Of a stretch of 7,819 nucleotides of DNA, positions 1 through 5,055 are shown piece after piece (position 1 is the first letter of the stretch; each line of letters begins with the position of its first letter). The translations under genes were made by a program, and so were the position numbers. The stretch comes from Oscillospiraceae bacterium (GTDB lineage Bacteria; Bacillota; Clostridia; Oscillospirales; Ruminococcaceae): the NCBI GenBank assembly GCA_009776345.1, contig WRLS01000100.1, forward strand, positions 1 through 7,819, in the 5' to 3' direction. The notes under the pieces are model-generated. The model had not been told where the DNA came from. It saw only the letters and a list, made by a program, of their open reading frames with translations, and did not search any database.

Positions 1-340
1 AAGCCGCATAGCCTTGTGCCTTTCATCGCGCACGTCATATGCATAGTTCTATAATCCGCCCAATCGCTCAGCCGAGCCAAGCTCCAGGGCTTGAACGCGA
101 AAAAAGGTATTAGGAATAAAAGATATCAAAGACTTTTTCCGCTGTTATTACGTGCGCGGGCGCTTCCGGTGTCGCTCCCTGTTTTAGTTTTGCGCCTACT
201 TGCCTTTGTAGTCTGCACTTTTTTTCATGCGTTTATCGTGGAATTGTTCGCTTCCCTACTTTTTTATTTTCAATTTATGTGGTATACTAAATACAGCTGT
301 TTTTTAATTATGAATTATGCATTGTGAACGGGGGCATACA
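1..340. other. Leader region without a convincing gene
   Basis: I see no complete gene here. A rightward reading frame enters from the window edge and stops at 52-54, and a leftward frame could start at ATG codons at 42-44, 36-38 or 24-26 and run off the edge. Either could be the end or start of a neighbouring gene, and neither can be supported from so few codons. The stretch from about 120 to 310 is T-rich and ends in a plausible promoter. A 78-codon rightward frame from a TTG at 91 overlaps the next gene, lacks a ribosome site and has a hydrophobic translation typical of T-rich non-coding DNA. Confidence 0.5.
261..288 (+). promoter_or_regulatory. Putative extended -10 promoter for the ligase-lysS operon
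   Basis: TATACT at 283-288 is preceded by TG at 280-281, giving a TGnTATACT extended -10 box. The -35 region is poor: TTTTTA at 261-266 with a 16-bp spacer. A T-rich tract at 260-270 could help binding. Transcription would begin near 295, leaving a leader of about 46 nt before the preferred GTG start at 341. It is the best sigma-A-like match in front of the operon. Confidence 0.5.
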
Positions 341-1060
341 GTGGAAGCTGAAACCATAGCAAACGAAGGCAAGTCCCTTTTCATAGAAGTGGACGGCAAA
401 AGCTACGCCAGGATCCCGATAAAAACGCATATCATCACAGACGCGGACAAGCTCTCCGATATATTTTCGCGGTACGCCGCGCCTGTCATAAAGGACGGCG
501 ATATTGCCTTTGTATCCGAAAAAGCCGTTGCCTGTACACAAAAACGCGCGGTCCCCATGAAGGACATAAAACCGCGGCTGCTTGCGCGGATACTTTGCAA
601 GTTTGTGTATAAAAATCCCTACGGCATAGGCCTGAGCATCCCGCAGACAATGGAAATGGCGCTGAGGGAATGCGGCGTCCTGCGTATTTTACTGGCGGCT
701 GCCGTATCGGTAATCGGCAAGCTGCTGGGGAAGCGCGGGTGGTTTTACCGAATTGCAGGGGACAAGGCGCGCGCGATCGACGGCCCCTGCGACTACGCGA
801 TCCCGCCTTACAACAAATATGTTGTCCTCGGCCCGCTTAACCCCGATTTGGCGGCGGGGGAAGCCGCCAACGCCGCCGGATGCCCTGTCGCGGTTGTTGA
901 CCTCAATGACCTCGGCGGGAATATTTTGGGGGTGTCCGATGCTTCTATAGACCCTGTCCTGCTTCTTAAAATCTTGGCGGACAACCCCCTCGGGCAATCC
1001 GATGAACAAACCCCGATCGGGATAATAAGACTAATCTCTATCAGGAAAGGCGCGATATAA
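341..1060 (+). CDS. CofE-like (F420-0:gamma-glutamyl ligase family) protein
   Basis: The protein resembles the clostridial branch of the coenzyme F420-0:L-glutamate ligase family, whose archetype adds glutamate to F420-0 with GTP. Visible family features, numbered from the GTG start, are an N-terminal IPIKTHIIT at about 25-33, GDIAFVSEKAV at about 53-63, NPYGIG followed by a hydrophobic stretch in the middle, an IDGP...IPPYN block, and LGPLNPD. I chose GTG at 341 because GGGGG at 330-334 lies six bases upstream; the ATG at 317 has no ribosome site and would add eight residues. At 239 residues it is about the length of a CofE core. No other F420 gene is visible, so the true substrate may be another acidic or amide acceptor. 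The stop overlaps the lysS start (TAATG), implying coupled translation. Family assignment is fairly secure; the reaction is not. Confidence 0.8.
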   Translation: MEAETIANEGKSLFIEVDGKSYARIPIKTHIITDADKLSDIFSRYAAPVIKDGDIAFVSEKAVACTQKRAVPMKDIKPRLLARILCKFVYKNPYGIGLSIPQTMEMALRECGVLRILLAAAVSVIGKLLGKRGWFYRIAGDKARAIDGPCDYAIPPYNKYVVLGPLNPDLAAGEAANAAGCPVAVVDLNDLGGNILGVSDASIDPVLLLKILADNPLGQSDEQTPIGIIRLISIRKGAI

Positions 1061-2568
1061 TGGACAACAACACAAACCCGCAGCCCATCCCCGAAAGGCT
1101 TATGCACCGCTTCCCTTCATACCGTATCGACAAGCTCAAAAACCTGCGGGAGGGGGGCGTGCATTGCTATCCCGAGCGCTTTGCGGTCAGCCACACGCTT
1201 GCCGAGGCCGCCCTTCTGCCGGACGGTGCGGAAAATGTGCGCGTCGCCGGGCGCATTGCCGCAATCCGCAAGCTGGGCAAGCTGACCTTCTGCCATTTGC
1301 AGGATGTCCACGGCAGAATGCAGTTTACGCTAAAGCAGGATATTTTAGGCGCGGAAAACTACGCGCTGTTCCACCGCGGCGTTGACATCGGCGATTTCCT
1401 CGGTGTCGAAGGCACGGCCTTCACCACAAAAACCGGGGAAAAGACAGTGCAAGCCGCCTCGTATACTTTTCTCGGGAAGGCGCTGCGCGAGCTTCCCGAA
1501 AAATGGCATGGGCTGTCCGACCAGGAAGCGCGCTGGCGGCAGCGTTACCTTGACCTTATTTCAAACGCGGAGAGCCGCAAAGCGGCTTTGCTGCGCCCCA
1601 GGCTGCTCAGCGTAATCCGCCGCTTTCTGGAGAGCCGCGATTTTGTAGAAGTCGAAACGCCCATACTCACCAACAAGCCCTCGGGCGCTTTGGCGACCCC
1701 TTTTTTTACGCATCATCAGGCGCTGGATATTGATGTGTATTTGCGCATCGCCCCGGAAATGTACCTAAAGCGGCTGGTCACAGGCGGCTTTACCCATGTA
1801 TTTGAGGTTGCGCGCTGTTTCCGCAATGAGGGAATCTCCCCCGTACACATACAGGATTTCACAATGATAGAGGGCTACAGCGCGTATTTTAACTACGAGG
1901 ACAACATGAAGCTGCTCCGCGAAATGATTTTAGAGGTTCTGCGCGAGCTTTTCGGCGGCACGGTTGTCAGCGTCGGCGGGAATGAAATTGATTTTGAAAG
2001 CGAATGGCGGACAGTCAGCTTCCGCGATTTAATTTTAGAAGACGCGGGCATTGACATCGCCGCCTGCCCCGACAATACAAGTCTCCTGCGTGAAATAACA
2101 TCCAAGTCAATTTATTTGGAACACGAGGACCTGCCAAGCCTAGGCAAGGGCAACCTTATAGATTTGCTCTACAAAAAAGTAAGCCGCCCGAAAATTATCG
2201 CGCCGCTTTTCCTTGTCGGCCATCCGACCGACCTTTCGCCCTTGGCACGCCGCAGTGATTCCGACCCCAACACCACCGACCGCTTCCAGCTCCTGATAAA
2301 CGGCGCGGAGGTTATCAACGCGTACTCCGAGCTGGTAGACCCAATCGACCAGCGTCTGCGGCTGGAAGAGCAGGCGGCGCTGAGGCTTCAGGGCGACACC
2401 GAGGCAATGCCGCTGGACGAGGATTATCTATTGTGCATGGAATACGGTATGCCGCCGATTTCCGGCTGGGGCATGGGCATCGACCGCCTGCTCCAGGTCC
2501 TGCTGGGCTTGGACAACATCCGGGAGGGCGTGCTGTTCCCGCTTATGCGGCCTTTGGACGGTGAATAG
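1060..2568 (+). CDS. lysS: Lysyl-tRNA synthetase, class II
   Basis: This enzyme charges tRNA-Lys with lysine using ATP in the cytoplasm. It is full length at 502 residues. An OB-fold anticodon-binding domain spans about 60-140. The class II catalytic domain follows, with motif 1 at about 180-203, motif 2 containing FRNEG at 254-258, and motif 3 GWGMGIDR at 469-476. Lysine-pocket positions known from E. coli LysRS appear kept: Glu233 in APEMYLK, Glu271 in TMIEGY, and Asn420, Tyr422 and Glu424 in NAYSEL. The sequence departs from ordinary bacterial LysRS in SGALAT (usually GGA-A), in IEGYSAY (usually ELYQAY or EFYQAY) and in the Trp of motif 3 (usually G-GIGIDR). The start overlaps the previous stop by one base, and AGGAAAGG at 1043-1050 is a good ribosome site. 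Identity is secure; its subgroup is uncertain. Confidence 0.96.
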   Translation: MDNNTNPQPIPERLMHRFPSYRIDKLKNLREGGVHCYPERFAVSHTLAEAALLPDGAENVRVAGRIAAIRKLGKLTFCHLQDVHGRMQFTLKQDILGAENYALFHRGVDIGDFLGVEGTAFTTKTGEKTVQAASYTFLGKALRELPEKWHGLSDQEARWRQRYLDLISNAESRKAALLRPRLLSVIRRFLESRDFVEVETPILTNKPSGALATPFFTHHQALDIDVYLRIAPEMYLKRLVTGGFTHVFEVARCFRNEGISPVHIQDFTMIEGYSAYFNYEDNMKLLREMILEVLRELFGGTVVSVGGNEIDFESEWRTVSFRDLILEDAGIDIAACPDNTSLLREITSKSIYLEHEDLPSLGKGNLIDLLYKKVSRPKIIAPLFLVGHPTDLSPLARRSDSDPNTTDRFQLLINGAEVINAYSELVDPIDQRLRLEEQAALRLQGDTEAMPLDEDYLLCMEYGMPPISGWGMGIDRLLQVLLGLDNIREGVLFPLMRPLDGE

Positions 2569-2571
2569 ACA

Positions 2572-3312
2572 ATGCCGAAAAACGATAAATATACGGTTTA
2601 TAAAACCGAGGATCAGCTGAAAGCCGAAGCCGCGGAGCGGAAGCGCGTGGAGAACCTTCTTGCCGCCCGCCGCAAGCCGCCGCCAAAAGCCGCAAAAAAG
2701 GCGGAGAACTACTGGTACCACTACAAGTGGGCCACAATCGCGGGGGTGTTCATCGCGGTCGTTCTTGTGATGTTTATACGCGATGTAGCTTTCAGGCCCG
2801 GCCCCGACATAACAATAATTATGGTCACAACCCGCTTTATCCCGATTGAGTATATCGAGGATATAACCCTGGAAATGGAAAGCCGCTTCCCCGATTACCA
2901 CGGGGAGGGCAAGGGCATAAAAATCGCGATAGACTCCATACCGTTGTCATCAGCCGCGGACGACGACATCGGCATGGTTGAAATTGACATGGCGTATAAT
3001 TTCCAGATGAAGCTGATGGCGCTTATTGCCGCCGGCGCGGACCCGCTGTTTATTTTGGACCCCCCGGCATATATGTTTCTGAATGACGTAGGCAGCGATT
3101 TCAGCTTATTCAAGCCGCTGGAAGGCATTATCCCCGGCGCGGAGGCGGACGCGCTGCCTGTATCCGCCACAGCGCTGGATTTCGACCCGGTTGTCCCGTA
3201 TCTCGCCCGAGAGCTTTCCTTTTACTACCGCGAACTCGGCTACTCCGAGCGCAAAGCGCCGTATTTCGAAGCCTGCATGGATTTTTTGGCAGAGCTTGCG
3301 GACGGAGCATAG
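2572..3312 (+). CDS. Single-pass membrane protein with extracytoplasmic domain, function unknown
   Basis: I do not recognise a named family. The 246-residue protein has a charged Lys/Arg/Glu/Ala-rich cytoplasmic head (about 1-50, possibly partly coiled coil), one membrane segment at about 54-69 (ATIAGVFIAVVLVMFI), and an acidic outer domain of about 175 residues, so topology should be N-in, C-out. The outer domain contains KLMALIAAGADPLFILD (about 147-163) followed by FKPLEGI. This pattern resembles the hinge region of solute-binding-protein folds, where the phrase about an 'AG-D-FILD' strand recurs; that resemblance is weak and by eye. It begins 3 bp after lysS, with only a weak ribosome site (GGACGGTG at 2556-2563), so it is probably translated by coupling. 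Its stop lies 8 bp before the first repeat arm. Confidence 0.75.
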   Translation: MPKNDKYTVYKTEDQLKAEAAERKRVENLLAARRKPPPKAAKKAENYWYHYKWATIAGVFIAVVLVMFIRDVAFRPGPDITIIMVTTRFIPIEYIEDITLEMESRFPDYHGEGKGIKIAIDSIPLSSAADDDIGMVEIDMAYNFQMKLMALIAAGADPLFILDPPAYMFLNDVGSDFSLFKPLEGIIPGAEADALPVSATALDFDPVVPYLARELSFYYRELGYSERKAPYFEACMDFLAELADGA

Positions 3313-3320
3313 CGCTACGC

Positions 3321-3417
3321 GCAGGTTTTAGGATATAGGTTTTAGGTTTTAGGGAAAGAACGAAGCGACAATTTTCTTCCCTTTCCTGAAACCTTAAACC
3401 TTATTCCGAAAACCTGC
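3321..3417. repeat. Palindromic repeat P1 (heptad-armed)
   Basis: This is a 97-bp imperfect palindrome. The left arm is GCA followed by heptads GGTTTTA, GGATATA, GGTTTTA and GGTTTTA (3324-3351), then GGGAAAG. The right arm read on the minus strand is GCA, GGTTTTC, GGAATAA, GGTTTAA, GGTTTCA, then GGAAAGG. The centre (about 3359-3378) carries ACGAAGCGACAATTTTC, which P4 nearly repeats. It begins 8 bp after the stop of the preceding gene, and could fold into one long hairpin in RNA of either strand, so it may act on transcript ends. The function is unknown. Confidence 0.85.
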
Positions 3418-3431
3418 CGAAGGCAAAACAC

Positions 3432-3610
3432 CAAAACACCCGTCTTCAAAGCGGTAAGCCGCTTTGAAGCCACCCTCTTTAAAAAAGAGGGTACGCCCTA
3501 CGGTTGTTTTGCGTTTTTTAATGAAAGAATAAATCTTGTTGTAGCCTTACCCTCTTTTTTAAAGAGGGTGGCACCGTGACGACTTGTTCGTCGCGGTGAC
3601 GGGTGTTTTG
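3432..3610. repeat. MITE-like element M1 with terminal inverted repeats
   Basis: The termini are 13-nt perfect inverted repeats: CAAAACACCCGTC at 3432-3444 and its complement at 3598-3610. Inside, from left, are a perfect 11-bp hairpin (3444-3454 with 3459-3469), a self-complementary ACCCTCTTT...AAAGAGGGT block (3472-3492), a 55-nt core (3494-3548), an exact inverted copy of the block (25 nt, 3469-3493 versus 3548-3572), and a second hairpin (3572-3582 with 3588-3598, one T-G pair). It codes for nothing evident. Its size and termini suggest a non-autonomous mobile element, but I find no clear target-site duplication. A partial duplication of the left terminus sits at 3423-3432. A second copy lies at 4811-4961. 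Confidence 0.8.
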
Positions 3611-3618
3611 CGTTGCGC

Positions 3619-3715
3619 GCAGGATTTAGGTTTCAGGAAATAAGGTTTCAGGAAGGGGAAAAATTTATTGAACCGTCCTTTTCCTGAAACCTAAAACCTT
3701 ATTCCTAAAACCTGC
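3619..3715. repeat. Palindromic repeat P2, overlapping the femAB 3' end
   Basis: This 97-bp palindrome has the same length as P1. The left arm reads GCA, GGATTTA, GGTTTCA, GGAAATAA (8 nt), GGTTTCA, GGAAGGG (3619-3657). The right arm on the minus strand reads GCA, GGTTTTA, GGAATAA, GGTTTTA, GGTTTCA, GGAAAAG. The central sequence matches that of P1 and P4 only when reverse-complemented, so P2 is flipped relative to them. Its right half is coding: it encodes the C-terminal tail of the leftward FemAB gene, whose stop codon (3665-3667) sits at the dyad centre. The left half could act as that gene's 3' hairpin. Confidence 0.83.
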
Positions 3716-4756
3716 GGCGCTTCGCGCCGCTGTGCGCCCCCACTCATTCGCGCGGATAATAACCCGCACCAGCCGCGCGCGGATTGGCATATACACAAAA
3801 TCAAACTCCCCGGCAAGCTCGTCAAGTGTGCCGTTAAAGCCTTTTTTAAAGCGGTAAAGCCCGTAAAGCGGGCTGTTTTCGTCCATGTCGCCGGACACAC
3901 CCTGGAAATCATAAACCGTGCAGCCGGTCTGCACCGCCCAGCGGATCATCTCCCATTGCAGAAGATATGTTGACATTACATTGCGGTTGGCATTGTCCGA
4001 CGCGCCGTAAAGATAGCAGGTTTTCCCCGCGTAATTCGCAGCAACCGCGCCGGAGATTGCCTTGCCCTCATAATACGCCATATAAAGCCGCATATGATCC
4101 CCCAGGCTGTCCATCATCCGCTCGAAGTACCAGCCCGGGCGGGTGGCGAAGCCGTCGCGCGCGCCGGTTATTTCCATCAGGCGCATAAAATCGCCGAGCG
4201 CCTCTTTGCCCATGACTTTTACTTCTACGCCTTTTCTTTGTGCGATCCGAACATTGCGGCGCGTCTGCTGAGTTAAATTTGCCAGCAGCGCGTTTTCGTC
4301 ACGCCCATTTATATACAGCCGGTAATTGAAACGCGCCTGTATTGTTTCAAACCCGCCCTTGCCCAAAATCTGCCTGAAGCCCATATCGCGCATAACCGCG
4401 CGGAAATTTTCATCATCAACGGGGATATCGGGGTCGGTTTTATAGATATGGGCGCGGTGCTTTTTCGCGAGGGCATCGACTCCGCGCTTGAGGTCCTCAA
4501 GCACGGCGCGGTCCGACAAATCGCAGACAGGCCCGCGCGGCGAATAAAGCATTGCGGTGCGGGTGAAGGGCATTTTGCGTACAAGGATGCTCACGCCGCC
4601 GATTATCGCGCCGCTTTCATCCCGCGACACAACGACCTCGTGGCCCCAATCGCGCTTTACATTATGCCACATGACGGATTGTGTAATCCCGCCGTTTTTA
4701 TGTGACCGCGCAAAATTTTCGTATTGCGGGTATTTATCGGCAGTGAGGATTTCCAT
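3665..4756 (-). CDS. FemAB-family peptidoglycan-bridge aminoacyltransferase
   Basis: FemA/FemX/MurM-type enzymes use aminoacyl-tRNA to add cross-bridge amino acids to lipid II or peptidoglycan at the inner membrane face. The 363-residue product shows family hallmarks: QSVMW near 26-30, SPRGP at 72-76, QQTRRNVRIAQRKGV at 163-176 between the two GNAT-like folds, YLYGASDNANRNVM at 248-261, LLQWEMIRWA at 265-274, and YDFQGVSGD then LYGLYRFKKGF at 282-307. The start ATG at 4754-4756 is preceded on the minus strand by GGAAGGGAAG, supplied by repeat P3. The last residues (about 349-363, GFRNKVLGFRKRTVQ) are encoded by repeat P2 heptads and probably were not part of the ancestral enzyme. The amino acid added cannot be inferred. 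It lies downstream of and co-directional with the QueG-like gene, across the second repeat composite. Confidence 0.9.
   Translation of the reverse strand: MEILTADKYPQYENFARSHKNGGITQSVMWHNVKRDWGHEVVVSRDESGAIIGGVSILVRKMPFTRTAMLYSPRGPVCDLSDRAVLEDLKRGVDALAKKHRAHIYKTDPDIPVDDENFRAVMRDMGFRQILGKGGFETIQARFNYRLYINGRDENALLANLTQQTRRNVRIAQRKGVEVKVMGKEALGDFMRLMEITGARDGFATRPGWYFERMMDSLGDHMRLYMAYYEGKAISGAVAANYAGKTCYLYGASDNANRNVMSTYLLQWEMIRWAVQTGCTVYDFQGVSGDMDENSPLYGLYRFKKGFNGTLDELAGEFDFVYMPIRARLVRVIIRANEWGRTAARSAAGFRNKVLGFRKRTVQ
3714..3730. repeat. GC hairpin adjoining P2
   Basis: GCGGCGC at 3714-3720 pairs perfectly with GCGCCGC at 3724-3730 around a TTC loop. It abuts the end of the P2 right arm (overlapping its final GC) and lies inside the FemAB reading frame, near the codons for Arg-Ser-Ala-Ala. 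A similarly placed but different hairpin borders P4 at 5054-5084. Confidence 0.6.
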
Positions 4757-4803
4757 GAATTTCTTCCCTTCCTAAATCCTGAAACCTAAAACCTTAATCC
4801 TGC
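4757..4803. repeat. Half palindrome P3, containing the femAB ribosome site
   Basis: Only the right half of a P palindrome is present. On the minus strand it reads GCA, GGATTAA, GGTTTTA, GGTTTCA, GGATTTA, GGAAGGG, then AAGAAATTC directly before the FemAB ATG. The part next to the ATG (AATTTCTTCCCTTCC on the plus strand) matches the central segment of P1 and P4, so the gene starts almost exactly at the palindrome centre where the missing half would begin. GGAAGGGAAG is the only plausible Shine-Dalgarno for FemAB. Confidence 0.78.
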
Positions 4804-4810
4804 GCGTAGT

Positions 4811-4961
4811 GCAAAACACCCGGCGCGAAGCGATTTTTCGCTTCGCGCCACCCTCTTTAAAAAGAGGGTACGTCCTACGGTTGTTTTGCGCTTTCTAATG
4901 AAAGAATAAATCTTGCGGTAGCCTTACCCTCTTTTTAAAGAGAGTGGAACGGGTGTTTTGC
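4811..4961. repeat. MITE-like element M2, second copy of M
   Basis: M2 has 12-nt perfect terminal inverted repeats, GCAAAACACCCG at 4811-4822 and its complement at 4950-4961. It has a perfect 12-bp left hairpin (4822-4833 with 4838-4849), the self-complementary ACCCTCTTT block (4850-4869), a 55-nt core (4871-4925) and an inverted copy of the block with one mismatch (4926-4945). The right-hand hairpin seen in M1 is absent. The core differs from the M1 core at five of 55 positions, by manual alignment, and lies in the same orientation. The left hairpin sequence is unrelated to that of M1 although it occupies the same place. Confidence 0.8.
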
Positions 4962-4966
4962 CTTCG

Positions 4967-5055
4967 GCAGGATTGAGGTTATAGGGTTCAAGTAAAGGAC
5001 GAAACGACAAATTTCTTCCTTTCCCAAAACCTCAATCCTAAAACCTTAATCCTGC
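4967..5055. repeat. Palindromic repeat P4, supplying a stop codon
   Basis: This is an 89-bp palindrome. The left arm reads GCA, GGATTGA, GGTTATA, GGGTTCA, AGTAAAGG. The right arm on the minus strand reads GCA, GGATTAA, GGTTTTA, GGATTGA, GGTTTTG, GGAAAGG. The central GACGAAACGACAAATTTC matches the P1 centre in the same orientation. The outermost right heptad lies in the leftward QueG-like frame and is read as Gln-Asp-stop. The joint between M2 and P4 is the exact reverse complement of the P1-M1 joint over 20 nt (4952-4971 versus 3413-3432). Confidence 0.83.

Noticed and set aside
106..119. GGTATTA GGAATAA resembling two P heptads
   Set aside because: Only two units, no GCA start, no opposing arm; probably chance or a very decayed copy.
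91..327. 78-codon rightward reading frame starting at TTG
   Set aside because: No ribosome site, T-rich hydrophobic translation, contains the likely promoter and runs into the CofE-like gene.
317..340. ATG at 317 as start of the CofE-like gene
   Set aside because: No Shine-Dalgarno in front of it, while GTG at 341 has GGGGG six bases upstream; kept only as an alternative.
3321..3358. True telomeric repeat
   Set aside because: Resemblance to TTTAGGG-type repeats is limited to four imperfect units in an internal hairpin arm between ordinary genes.
3472..3569. Rho-independent terminators in the ACCCTCTTT blocks
   Set aside because: The stems are not followed by a T run on either strand and occur as exact inverted pairs inside M, which fits element structure better. 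Effects on termination remain possible.
3432..3610. Insertion sequence with a transposase
   Set aside because: Too short to code for one, no reading frame inside, and no clear target duplication next to either M copy.
3321..5055. CRISPR array
   Set aside because: The repeats are palindromic heptad arms and paired blocks, not regularly spaced identical repeats with unique spacers, and no cas gene is visible.
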